Source: an uncultured Prevotellaceae bacterium (GTDB taxonomy: Bacteria; Bacteroidota; Bacteroidia; Bacteroidales; Bacteroidaceae). From it: 46,590 nt of DNA. A model generated the notes under the pieces. That model had not been told where the DNA came from. It worked only from the letters and a program-made list of their open reading frames with translations, and ran no database searches. Positions 25,381 to 33,112 of this stretch are shown here, one piece after another. Location: NCBI GenBank assembly GCA_902775475.1, contig CACYME010000029.1, positions 1-46,590 of the forward strand. The letters are read 5' to 3'. Both the position numbers and the translations under genes were made by a program. The first letter of the stretch is position 1. Every line of letters starts with the position of its first letter.

Positions 25381-27394
25381 TGTTCCTGTATTTTTTGATG
25401 ATACTATATGCTTGATAGAGTCCCAGCTCGCCAGCCTTGCTCAGGTCGGCGACGCCTTCTGCGGAGTGGTCGGCCCGCAGATGGCAGATGCCGCGGTTGT
25501 AGTAGGCTTCTGCCAGATGGGGGTCGGCCTGCAGGGCCAGGGTGAATTGGTCGATGGCCTGCGCATAGTCTTGCTGCTCGGCGTAGAGGCACGCCAGGTT
25601 GTAGTGCAGATAGGCATTCTGCGGACTGAGGCGTAGGGCACGTTCCAAGTCGCTCCTCACGCCAAAGGATTGCAGTCCGGAAACAGCCTCCGTGCGGCTG
25701 CCCTCGGCTGCCGCATACTGGTTGTAGCGCTGCTGCGAGGCGGCTCGTTGCCAGAGCACGAGCAGCTGCAGGGAGTCCATCTGCTCATAGGTAGTCAGGT
25801 CATGGATGGCCGACTCGTTGTCCTGCACGGCGGCATAGGCCACGGCACGGGCCAGCAGCAGCGGAAGTGTCTGTCGGCTGCTGTGGGCATGGTCGATGGC
25901 CGTGGAGAGAGAGTCGATGTAAGCGAAATAGTCGGCAGAGTGCTCTGAGTCGAGGGGCGCATGCTGGTTGCTCACGTAGATGGGGCGCATCTGTCTGCGT
26001 CGGTTCAGCTCATCGACCGTGGGGTCGTAATGCAGTGTGGTGTTCACCTCGTCATGCTGCGGCGCCAGCGACAGGGCGAACATGGGCTGCAGCTCCATGT
26101 CGGCACGACGGTTCTGCACGTGTCCGCGATAGTCGCTCTGGTACTCGCGCTCAGGCTCCTGCTCATCCTCCACCACCAGGTTGCGGTATTTCTCGGGGTC
26201 GTCGTCGCTGCGCTTGCGCTGGCGGCGGTTTCCCTTCTGCGGGTCGATGCCGTAGAGGTGCTGGTAGAGCTGCTCCTTGTAGACCTTGAACTCGTCGAGC
26301 TCGGCCTTCTGCGTCATGCCCAGCCGCCGGTAGCAGCGGGCACGATAGAGCAGACCGGTGTGGAAATTGGGATATTCGTCGATGACCTTCGAGTAGTCGC
26401 GGATGGCTCCGCGAAGGTCGCCGGTGCGGTCGAGGAGCACGGCGCGGTTGAACAGGGCGAGCATGTTGTCGGGTTCCTGCAGGAGCACGAAGTCGAAGTC
26501 GAGGATGGCACGGTTGTCATCGCCTACGTCGGCACGCAGCAGGCCTCGGTTGTAGTGTCCCAGGAAGTTGTTGGGCTCCAGGTCGAGGGCCATGTCGTAG
26601 TCGGCCATGGCGCCACGCAGGTTGTTCCGGTTGTAGCGGGCCAGCGCACGGTTGATGTAGTAGCCCCCGTTCTTCGGCAGCAGATGGATGGCGTGGTCGA
26701 GCTGGTCCTCGGCCTCGGCCCACTGGCTGCGCGAGAGGCTGACAAGACTGCGCACGGCCCACGTCTTGCCGTCGTAGGGGTCCAGCTCCAGGCTCTTCTC
26801 CAGCGCCTCCACGGCCAGCGTGGTGTCCTTCATCTGCAGGTGCACGTCGGCACGCATCGTATAAGCCTGGGCATACTGGCTCCATCGCTGGTGCATGGTG
26901 TCCAGCTCGAGCAGGGCCTCGTCGTAGTCCTTGTTCTGGATGTGGCAGAGCACGCGGTTGTGCCACAGCCCACGGTTCTCGGGCTGTATGCGCAGGGCGC
27001 GGTTGTAGTCGCCGATGGCGTCGGGGAATTTCTCCTGCTGAATGCGGCAGAGACCGCGCAGCTCGTAGCAACTGGCTACAAAGGGGTTGCGGTCGATGGC
27101 CTCGGTGCAGTCCTGCTCGGCCCCTGCGAAGTCGTCCAAGTGGAACTTCGCTACGCCGCGCAGGAACCACGGCTCGTAGAGATAGGGCTTCGCGGTGATG
27201 ACCTGGTTGAAATACTGCATCGACAGCACGTAGTCCTCGTAGTAGAGGGCCGTCTGCCCGATGGAAATCAGTCGGTCAGTATTATATTGAGAAAAAGCAG
27301 GGAGGGAGAACAAGATAAGCACCCATCGCCAACCCCTCCCCCTGGAAGAGGCGTTTAGATAGTTCTTCCGCTTGAAACAAAAAGGGATTTTCAT
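25367..27394 (-). CDS. exported TPR-repeat protein
   Basis: The protein is about 675 aa, starting MKIPFCFKRKNYLNASS; the ATG at 27394 is preferred to the TTG at 27400. A hydrophobic segment VLILFSLPAFSQ ends an unusually long, basic signal peptide. Residues about 40-370 are consecutive TPRs (NPFVASCYELRGLCRIQQEK, EPNNFLGHYNRGLLRADVGD). A charged linker follows (about 380-430) and a final TPR pair lies near 600-650. Residues 13-25 of the signal peptide are encoded by the GC-rich repeat at 27322-27356. It lies between def and the EcsC-like gene. Probably a periplasmic scaffold; partner unknown. Confidence 0.75.
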   Translation of the reverse strand: MKIPFCFKRKNYLNASSRGRGWRWVLILFSLPAFSQYNTDRLISIGQTALYYEDYVLSMQYFNQVITAKPYLYEPWFLRGVAKFHLDDFAGAEQDCTEAIDRNPFVASCYELRGLCRIQQEKFPDAIGDYNRALRIQPENRGLWHNRVLCHIQNKDYDEALLELDTMHQRWSQYAQAYTMRADVHLQMKDTTLAVEALEKSLELDPYDGKTWAVRSLVSLSRSQWAEAEDQLDHAIHLLPKNGGYYINRALARYNRNNLRGAMADYDMALDLEPNNFLGHYNRGLLRADVGDDNRAILDFDFVLLQEPDNMLALFNRAVLLDRTGDLRGAIRDYSKVIDEYPNFHTGLLYRARCYRRLGMTQKAELDEFKVYKEQLYQHLYGIDPQKGNRRQRKRSDDDPEKYRNLVVEDEQEPEREYQSDYRGHVQNRRADMELQPMFALSLAPQHDEVNTTLHYDPTVDELNRRRQMRPIYVSNQHAPLDSEHSADYFAYIDSLSTAIDHAHSSRQTLPLLLARAVAYAAVQDNESAIHDLTTYEQMDSLQLLVLWQRAASQQRYNQYAAAEGSRTEAVSGLQSFGVRSDLERALRLSPQNAYLHYNLACLYAEQQDYAQAIDQFTLALQADPHLAEAYYNRGICHLRADHSAEGVADLSKAGELGLYQAYSIIKKYRNNGTK

Positions 27395-27446
27395 CAGCAA
27401 AACTATTCAAACTCCCCTCCGCCGGGGAGGGGTTGGGGATAGGCGT
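27322..27446. repeat. inverted pair of GC-rich elements around the TPR gene start
   Basis: Bases 27322-27341 (core CCAACCCCTCCCC) are complementary to 27424-27443 over 20 bases with one mismatch and one G-U pair. The 82-base loop holds the start codon at 27392-27394. The upstream copy also has its own CCCCTCC/GGAGGGG hairpin and abuts the def stop codon. Confidence 0.65.
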
Positions 27447-28007
27447 TTACCTTCTGACGGCCTTGGTCTTATAGCCGCAGCGATAGCGGCCCTGCGTAAG
27501 GGCCTTGAGCTTGCTCTTGATGAGCTGCTTGCGCAGGGGCGAGATGTGGTCGATGAACATGTGCCCGTCAAGATGGTCGAACTCATGCTGCATCACGCGG
27601 GCCAGATAGCCCTCCACCCACTCGTCGTGCTGCTGGAACTGCTCGTCCTGCCACTGCACATGGATGCGCGTGGGGCGCACCACCTTCTCGTGGATGGCGG
27701 GCAGCGAGAGGCATCCCTCTTCCGAGGAGTCGGTCTGCTTGTCGTCCTTTTCCACGATGTGGGGGTTGATATAGACCTGCCTGAAATCCTTATATTCAGG
27801 ATAGTCTTCAGCCAGTGGTCGCAGGTCGATGACGCTCAAGCGGATGGGTAGTCCCACCTGGGGGGCTGCCAGCCCGATGCCCTCGCTCTCGGCCAGCGTC
27901 TCCCACATGTTCGCTATCAGCTGTGACAGGTCGGGATAGTCGGGCTTGATGTCTTCGGCCACCTTACGCAACACTGGCTGGCCATATATATAAATAGGTA
28001 ATACCAT
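27447..28007 (-). CDS. def: peptide deformylase
   Basis: It removes the N-formyl group from nascent proteins. The 186-aa protein has all three family motifs: [18 protein letters not shown] (metal-binding Cys) and HEFDH (HEXXH). The ATG at 28007 (MVLPIYIYG) is preferred; the TTG at 28016 would add three residues. It lies downstream of yqgF behind a 110-base palindromic spacer. Assignment is secure. Confidence 0.96.
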   Translation of the reverse strand: MVLPIYIYGQPVLRKVAEDIKPDYPDLSQLIANMWETLAESEGIGLAAPQVGLPIRLSVIDLRPLAEDYPEYKDFRQVYINPHIVEKDDKQTDSSEEGCLSLPAIHEKVVRPTRIHVQWQDEQFQQHDEWVEGYLARVMQHEFDHLDGHMFIDHISPLRKQLIKSKLKALTQGRYRCGYKTKAVRR

Positions 28008-28018
28008 GTTCTTCAATG

Positions 28019-28129
28019 CCCCCTAAGTTAGGGGGATGGGGGTCTGAACAAGCGAACATTGACCCTCTTTTATTGGTTGAGACTGGAGTCTGCGCTTGTT
28101 CAGACTCCTGTAGTCCCCTGACTCAGGGG
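28019..28129. repeat. composite palindromic spacer between yqgF and def
   Basis: CCCCCTAA-G-TTAGGGGG (28019-28035) and CCCCTGA-C-TCAGGGG (28115-28129) bound the unit. Between them GTCTGAACAAGCG (28042-28054) pairs exactly with 28093-28105, while GGAGTCTG (28085-28092) can instead pair with CAGACTCC (28101-28108). The outer palindrome contains the yqgF stop codon. Confidence 0.6.
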
Positions 28130-28542
28130 CGAATGCGACTCCGGAGGTAGTCCTCCAGAATGATGGTAGCGCTAATCTCGTCTACCAGTGCCTTGTTCTG
28201 CCGGTCCTTCTTCTTCAGCCCTCCGTCGAGCATCGCCTGATGGGCCAGCACCGACGTGAAGCGCTCGTCGAAATAGTCAACGGGCACTTCGGGATGGGCC
28301 TTTCGCCAGCGGTTCACGAACTGCTGCACGCGCGCCAGGTTCTCGCTGGGCTGCCCGTTGGGCTGCCGGGGCTCGCCCACCACAATGCGCTCCACCTGCT
28401 CACGGGCCACATAGCCTTCGAGCCAGCTCCACAGCTCCGACGTGGCAACAGTCGCCAACCCTCCGGCTATCAGCTGCAGAGGGTCGGTGACTGCCAGTCC
28501 GGTTCGCTTCCGGCCATAGTCAATGGAAAGGATGCGTGCCAA
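28123..28542 (-). CDS. yqgF: YqgF / RuvX-type putative Holliday junction resolvase
   Basis: RNase H-fold nuclease family linked to pre-16S rRNA processing and junction resolution. The 139-aa protein has ARILSIDYGRKRTGLAVTDP (first catalytic Asp), IVVGEPRQPNG, FDERFTS and a final DEISATIIL with an acidic residue. No in-frame ATG fits the family N-terminus, so the TTG at 28542 is taken as start, 19 bases after the SPOR gene. The C-terminus RSRIRP ends inside a palindrome. Confidence 0.92.
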   Translation of the reverse strand: MARILSIDYGRKRTGLAVTDPLQLIAGGLATVATSELWSWLEGYVAREQVERIVVGEPRQPNGQPSENLARVQQFVNRWRKAHPEVPVDYFDERFTSVLAHQAMLDGGLKKKDRQNKALVDEISATIILEDYLRSRIRP

Positions 28543-28561
28543 GCTTCTAGGAGCGGGGTGT

Positions 28562-29077
28562 TTACTGTACGTTGCTGAGCACCCAGGCGTCCTGATAGGT
28601 GCTGCGCAGCTGGTCGCGGCTCTGCACGGCAGAAGCCTTGTCGCTGAAGGTGGAAGCCACCACGCGGTACATGTTGCGCTCCTCGTTCTTCACGATTTGT
28701 GCGGCATAGCCAGCGTTCTTCAGACGCTGCTGGAGGCCTTCGGCATTGGCAATCACCGAGAACGAGCCCACCACCACGCTATAGGCCTTCAGGCCAGCGC
28801 CGCTGACGATGGTCACGCGCTCCTGGCGCACCTGCACGTTGTCGCGGTTGTCAACCACGGTGGTCTGCGTGGCGGGAACGGTCTGCACGGGAGTCACCAC
28901 GGGCGTCTCGGTCACCACGGGCGTCACGGTCTGCTGCACCTGCTGGGTGGGCTGCTGCTGGGCGGCCTGGGCCTGAGCCTTCTCATAAGCCTTGCGATAG
29001 GCCTTCTCGCTGGAGCCACAACTTGTGAACGACATTGCCAGGCAGAGGCCTGCGCACAAATACATTAACTTTTTCAT
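28562..29077 (-). CDS. SPOR-domain lipoprotein
   Basis: The protein is 171 aa with a lipoprotein signal (MSFTSC). A Gln/Thr/Val/Pro-rich linker of about 60 residues (VVTETPVVTPVQ) precedes a C-terminal SPOR domain (AYSVVVGSFSVIANAEGLQQ, YRVVASTF). SPOR domains bind denuded glycan strands at division septa. The ATG at 29077 is preferred over the TTG at 29083. It leads a minus-strand run: SPOR, yqgF, def, TPR, EcsC-like. Confidence 0.88.
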   Translation of the reverse strand: MKKLMYLCAGLCLAMSFTSCGSSEKAYRKAYEKAQAQAAQQQPTQQVQQTVTPVVTETPVVTPVQTVPATQTTVVDNRDNVQVRQERVTIVSGAGLKAYSVVVGSFSVIANAEGLQQRLKNAGYAAQIVKNEERNMYRVVASTFSDKASAVQSRDQLRSTYQDAWVLSNVQ

Positions 29078-29129
29078 AATCAATAAGAGTTTTATTTAGT
29101 TTAATTTCATCTTTTTACTATTCACAGCG

Positions 29130-29137
29130 CAAAATTA
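29130..29137 (-). promoter_or_regulatory. -7 box for the SPOR-yqgF-def unit
   Basis: TAATTTTG on the minus strand fits TAnnTTTG, about 53 bases from the ATG. Confidence 0.5.
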
Positions 29138-29253
29138 CGAAATATCGGCGAAAAAACGTGCATCGGAGTACACAAACTTTGTTAAATGAACAAAAACTAA
29201 CATTTTTAACAAAAAAATAACAGCTTTCTGCGTGCTTTTCGCGGAATAATTCG

Positions 29254-29261
29254 TAAATTTG
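29254..29261 (+). promoter_or_regulatory. -7 box for the YtxH operon
   Basis: TAAATTTG fits TAnnTTTG. It precedes about 60 bases of short-word repeats before the YtxH start. Confidence 0.5.
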
Positions 29262-29273
29262 CCACGTCAAACG

Positions 29274-29325
29274 CATTAAACACTCAACAATAAACCATAA
29301 ACACTCAACATTAAACATTCAACAA
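29274..29325 (+). repeat. short-word repeat AACACTCAACA before the YtxH gene
   Basis: The leader consists of degenerate words (TTAAACACTCAACAAT, CATAAACACTCAACATT, AAACATTCAACAATC). It resembles the TTGAG words before hisD in style, but not in sequence. Confidence 0.55.
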
Positions 29326-29327
29326 TC

Positions 29328-29534
29328 ATGAAAGGATTAGGCTATCTGGGCGCATTCATCGGCGGAGCCCTCGCCGGTGCCGCAGCAGGACTGCTGCTCG
29401 CCCCCGAAACAGGTAAGGACACGCGCGAGAAAATCACGGAGACCGTAGAGGAATTCCTGCGCAAGCACAACATCAAGCTGAACCGCAAGGACGTCGGCGA
29501 CCTGGTTGACGACCTTGAGGACGTGGCCGACTAA
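29328..29534 (+). CDS. YtxH-domain small protein
   Basis: The protein is 68 aa with one N-terminal membrane segment rich in Gly/Ala (GAFIGGALAGAAAGLLLAPE), then TGKDTREKI and an amphipathic helix. This is the YtxH-like layout seen in stress-related membrane proteins. First of three small genes in line. Confidence 0.8.
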   Translation: MKGLGYLGAFIGGALAGAAAGLLLAPETGKDTREKITETVEEFLRKHNIKLNRKDVGDLVDDLEDVAD

Positions 29535-29544
29535 CAACTGCTCA

Positions 29545-29895
29545 ATGCTTTCTAACGACCAGAAAGTAGAGACCATCGCCCAGCTCATTGAGGCGGTGAA
29601 AGACTACCTTGGACGCCAGACGGAGTACTATCGGCTGGATGCAACGGAGAAGGTGGTGCGCCTGCTGACGGGCGCCACCTTCGCCGTTCTTTTTTTGCTC
29701 ATACTCATCGCCGTGCTCCTCTTCTCGTCGGTGGCACTGGCGTTCTGGCTCTCCCACAGCATCGGCCTCGCCACGGCATTTCTCATCGTGGCAGGCCTCC
29801 ACATCGTGCTCTTCGTCGTGCTTTTCGCGCTGCGCAAGCCCCTCATCGAGCGGCCCCTGGTGCGCCGTCTGGCACGCATACTGCTGGAGCGCTAA
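29545..29895 (+). CDS. holin-X-like membrane protein
   Basis: The protein is 116 aa. An N-terminal soluble helix (LIEAVKDYLGRQTEYYRLDA) is followed by two strong membrane segments (about 46-70 and 73-97) and a basic tail. It resembles the phage-holin/Actinobacterial holin-X superfamily that often accompanies YtxH in Bacteroidales and is not evidence of a prophage. The ATG at 29545 follows the YtxH stop by 10 bases. Confidence 0.65.
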   Translation: MLSNDQKVETIAQLIEAVKDYLGRQTEYYRLDATEKVVRLLTGATFAVLFLLILIAVLLFSSVALAFWLSHSIGLATAFLIVAGLHIVLFVVLFALRKPLIERPLVRRLARILLER

Positions 29896-29915
29896 CGAGA
29901 AAACAAAATGATGCT

Positions 29916-30197
29916 ATGACAGACGACACCAACAACCCCCGCACCTATCGCACGCTGGACGACATCCGGCTGCGTAAGCAGGAACTGCGCCGACAGCTCG
30001 ACAACCGCGGCGAGCACATCAGCCAGCTGTGGAGCCAGGTCTACACCAAGCGCGAAGAGACGACGCGAGGACAGTTCATCTCGAACGTCATCTCCAACTC
30101 TGCGCTGGCCATCGACGCCTTCCTCATGATTCGCAAGCTCAGGCGCGACTACAAAAGCGTAGCCTCGCTCTTCAAGCGCTCAAAGAAACGACGTTAA
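29916..30197 (+). CDS. small basic protein of the YtxH cluster, unknown
   Basis: The protein is 93 aa, mostly helical and basic (RLRKQELRRQLDNRGEHIS), with a weakly hydrophobic middle (NVISNSALAIDAFLMI) and a lysine/arginine-rich end. Its position directly after the holin-like gene suggests a role with the two membrane proteins. I do not recognise a domain. Confidence 0.65.
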   Translation: MTDDTNNPRTYRTLDDIRLRKQELRRQLDNRGEHISQLWSQVYTKREETTRGQFISNVISNSALAIDAFLMIRKLRRDYKSVASLFKRSKKRR

Positions 30198-30219
30198 TCA
30201 ACACACACCACCCATCCCC

Positions 30220-31563
30220 ATGAAAAGACAACATCTACTAATCTTCTGCACCGCCATCATGCTGCTGGGGCTGAGCAGCTGCTCGAAAGACATCGTCGAC
30301 GAGCAGCGTGCCGCCAACAGCCTGCTGAACATTGTCACCCGTGCCGGTGACACCAACGACGACGATGGCGCCACCACCGTGAAGACGGGCCGCATCTACA
30401 TCTTCAACGACCAGTTGCAATGCGTGAGCGTGCTCAACATCGACGAGCAGACGCAAGACGCCACCACCAAGTTGCCCGCCGGCACCTACAGCGTCTATGC
30501 TGTGGGCGGCTTCGACGTGGACCGCATGTCGCTGCCCACGCAGAGCGACGCCAAGCCCACCAGCGAGCTGCAGCTGCTGAGCGACAAGGTGATGGACGAC
30601 CTGCTGATGCAGCACACCGAGGCCATGACCCTCAGCGACGGCGACGACCGCACGCTGACGCTCACGCTGGAGCGACAGGTGCTGCGCATCGACCAGGTGG
30701 CCATCAAGCAGGTGCCCGACGACGTGACGAAGGTGGAGGTCATCCTGGAGCCGTTCTACAAGAAGGTTTGCCTCGACGGCACTTTCCCCACCGAGACGGA
30801 GGCCATCCCCTTGGAACTGGCTGACCAGGGCGAAGGCAAATGGCTGACGGAGCCCGAGCTGTACCACTTCCCCTCGAAGGGCAAGCCCGTCATCACCGTC
30901 CGCTTCACACGGCCATCGGGCACCAAGAGCTACAGCTACACTGCTTCCGAGGAGCTGCCCGCCAACCACAAGGTGAAGATTGAGGGCACCTACACGCAGA
31001 AGGAGGGCGTCAGCCTGACGGGCGTGCTCACGGGCACCGAATGGGGCGAGGACAAGGTCATCACCTTCGACTTTGACGATACCAACAGCACCACGACCAC
31101 CCCCGAGACTGGAGGTGAAGAAGGCGGAGGAGATACTCCTTCCACCGATGCCCCCGAAGTAGGCTCCTTCTATCAGGGCTGCTACGTGCTCAGCGTCAGC
31201 GGGAAGAACGTCACGCTGGTGTCGCCGACGGAGCAGATAGGTCTCCTTGATGGCACAAAGACCAATGCCCAAAACATAGAGATTCTCAACAACAAGCTGG
31301 CTACTTGGACAGCTGGCGATGATGTGACTGGAAATTGGCGCATCCCCACAGAGGACGAAGCTCGCACATTCCTCTTAGATACCAATTGCGTTGAGACTTC
31401 AAGCACGAGTGGAATTGACTATTTCTGCATGACTGGCGACGAGCTAATGGTTGTAACTGTCAAATACAGCAACAAAGACAATGCACAAGTCATAGCAGGA
31501 ACTTCAAGTGATATAGCACCGCGTGCCCGTCTCCGCCCCGTCATCGACATCACGCTCCCATAG
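30220..31563 (+). CDS. FimB/Mfa2-like lipoprotein with extra C-terminal domain
   Basis: The protein is 447 aa with a lipoprotein signal (LLGLSSC, Cys21). Residues about 40-290 resemble the beta-sandwich of FimB/Mfa2 fimbrial anchor proteins (GRIYIFNDQLQCVSVLNI, LPAGTYSVYAVGGFD, LTLTLERQVLRID). A Thr/Glu/Gly-rich linker (about 292-310) leads to a C-terminal module with FYQGCYVLSVSG and GNWRIPTEDEARTFL, ending RLRPVIDITLP. The DNA of this last module (about 31240-31540) is visibly more AT-rich than the rest of the gene, suggesting separate origin. No fimbrial shaft gene is adjacent. Confidence 0.6.
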   Translation: MKRQHLLIFCTAIMLLGLSSCSKDIVDEQRAANSLLNIVTRAGDTNDDDGATTVKTGRIYIFNDQLQCVSVLNIDEQTQDATTKLPAGTYSVYAVGGFDVDRMSLPTQSDAKPTSELQLLSDKVMDDLLMQHTEAMTLSDGDDRTLTLTLERQVLRIDQVAIKQVPDDVTKVEVILEPFYKKVCLDGTFPTETEAIPLELADQGEGKWLTEPELYHFPSKGKPVITVRFTRPSGTKSYSYTASEELPANHKVKIEGTYTQKEGVSLTGVLTGTEWGEDKVITFDFDDTNSTTTTPETGGEEGGGDTPSTDAPEVGSFYQGCYVLSVSGKNVTLVSPTEQIGLLDGTKTNAQNIEILNNKLATWTAGDDVTGNWRIPTEDEARTFLLDTNCVETSSTSGIDYFCMTGDELMVVTVKYSNKDNAQVIAGTSSDIAPRARLRPVIDITLP

Positions 31564-31587
31564 CCAGACGCTATTTCCATAGCATGA

Positions 31588-31631
31588 GCCGCATGGCCCT
31601 CCCCTCCCTTGTAGGGAGAGTGCCATGCGGC
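31588..31631 (+). terminator. terminator after the FimB-like gene, with GC-rich core
   Basis: GCCGCATGGC (31588-31597) pairs exactly with 31622-31631. The loop holds CTCCC-TTGTA-GGGAG, a copy of the palindromic repeat family. ATATTTTAT follows. Confidence 0.65.
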
Positions 31632-32126
31632 ATATTTTATCATTCAGTGGAACACACCTGCAATGCCCCCGCGCTTTCTGAAAACTCGATTTTCACGACT
31701 TCACCGTTTTGTCTAAATAAGGCCTATTTTAACACGCTCATTTTGGACTTCTTTTCCACGAAACAGCTTTTGGCCGCAAAAACGCCCATTTTTGGCGCTT
31801 TCAGCAAACGGATGATTTTCAACACGTTAACGTCAATTTGAAGAAAAACGAAGTTCGATGGCGAAAAAAAGTCAACGCCGCAGAAAAATTTGGCGTTGAC
31901 TTTTTATCATAAAGCGGCTCTGCAAAAACGCAAAAGAGGGCAAAAAAAGTGCGAAAAACCAGCACAAAACCACCGATTTGTGCAAAAATCGAGCCTTCGA
32001 AGCCCTCGTTGCACTCGCCCGAAAGCCAGAAATTACAACTTTTTGCTACACTTTTTCTCCAGAATCACTTCCTGCCAGGAGCCTTTCTTATTTAGAATTT
32101 TAGAAAACTTAACAGGAGCGAAAGCT
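31632..32126. other. non-coding stretch between FimB-like and DUF1460 genes
   Basis: It contains no credible gene. Most is the second copy of the long AT-rich repeat (31722-32032). Bases 32033-32126 are AT-rich DNA without a recognised element beyond the DUF1460 stop. Confidence 0.5.
31722..32032 (+). repeat. long AT-rich intergenic repeat, copy B
   Basis: Same orientation as copy A at 14100-14400. Here the GTCAACGCC block (31871-31879) and GGCGTTGAC (31892-31900) form a 9-base-arm hairpin with a 12-base loop. Confidence 0.65.
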
Positions 32127-33029
32127 CTATTTCAGCCTGATGACGCGGATGCCGAGGGCGTTCTTGCGGCACTGCAGATACTGCTTCAGGGTGATGGTCT
32201 CCTCGACCACCTTCTTCTGCAGGCTCGAAGCGTCAATCATGTGCAGGCCGTCGTCGTGCCACACGGCGATGCCCAGGTGGGCGATGTCGAGGCCCGGTGC
32301 CTGGGTGACGATGCCGATGATGTCGCCGTCGTGAACGGCCCCGCGCACGGTCTCCGTGTTGAGCAGCTGCGCCGTGGGGATGTAGCGGAACTTCTTGCCC
32401 GTGAGCTCGCGCTCCTGGCGGGCAATGGTGGGCAGGTACTCAGGATGGCGGTCGAGCGACACGTATTGCTTCGGGTGCTGCGTCATGTAGTTCACCTTCA
32501 CCGTCTGGATGGCCGAGAAGGGCGGTCGCGGAGCCTGCACCTCGCTGGCATAGCCCAGCCGCGAGTTGTCGCGTATCCAGTCGCTGAAGTAGTGGATGCG
32601 GCTGGGGTAGCCGTCGCACTTGCCGTCCCAGTAGCGCTGCTGGTGCAGCTGATGCACATACTGGGCGAAGGTGGTCTCGCCACGGCGATGGCAGAGCGTC
32701 AGCGCCACCACCACTTCAACGTAGGTGGTGCAGTCCAGCTCGCGCGTGTTCAGCACCAGCCGCTCGTCGTCGGGGAAGAGCTCCAGCGTGTGGGCCACGT
32801 AGGGCAGGCCCAGGAACTTACGGGCAAAGTAGAGCACATCCCTACCCTGCTCTTTCGGCACGTCGCTGCTGGCCAGCAGCTTCACCACGCAGGCGCTGTC
32901 GGCGGTGGTGTAGTGGCAGCGCTCCTGCGCCCCGGCGGTGATGAACGGCAGCAGGAGGGCAAACAGCCCCACCAGGCCCTTGCAGAGGGAGGGACGCAGA
33001 ATCAGTTTTGCTACGGTCTGTCTTTTCAT
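32127..33029 (-). CDS. DUF1460 protein (amidase-like, NlpC/P60 type)
   Basis: The protein is about 300 aa; the start may be the ATG at 33029 or 33038. The signal peptide ends ITAGAQE. The fold is the DUF1460 papain-like group: LDCTTYVEVVVALTL with the presumed nucleophile Cys, AHLGIAVWHDDGLHMIDAS with the catalytic His. Known members cleave muropeptides as N-acetylmuramoyl-L-alanine amidases. Residues about 11-22 of the signal peptide (RPSLCKGLVGLF) are encoded by a GC-rich repeat whose inverted partner lies upstream of the gene. It follows DUF4421 on the same strand. Confidence 0.85.
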   Translation of the reverse strand: MKRQTVAKLILRPSLCKGLVGLFALLLPFITAGAQERCHYTTADSACVVKLLASSDVPKEQGRDVLYFARKFLGLPYVAHTLELFPDDERLVLNTRELDCTTYVEVVVALTLCHRRGETTFAQYVHQLHQQRYWDGKCDGYPSRIHYFSDWIRDNSRLGYASEVQAPRPPFSAIQTVKVNYMTQHPKQYVSLDRHPEYLPTIARQERELTGKKFRYIPTAQLLNTETVRGAVHDGDIIGIVTQAPGLDIAHLGIAVWHDDGLHMIDASSLQKKVVEETITLKQYLQCRKNALGIRVIRLK

Positions 33030-33110
33030 TCGAATCATTATTCTTGATGTTGATGGTTATCTTATCTATCTAACGGCATCCCTCCCTCTGGGAGGGCCTG
33101 AGTGGGCCCT
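32966..33110. repeat. inverted pair of GC-rich elements around the DUF1460 start
   Basis: Bases 32966-32999 and 33076-33110 share the core TCCCTCCCTCTG in opposite orientations and are complementary over about 28 bases with a few mismatches. The 76-base loop includes both candidate start codons (33029, 33038). Confidence 0.65.
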
Positions 33111-33112
33111 TT

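Noticed and set aside
29545-29895. Prophage signal from a holin-like gene
   Set aside because: The YtxH/holin-X pairing is common in ordinary Bacteroidales chromosomes, and no other phage gene is present.
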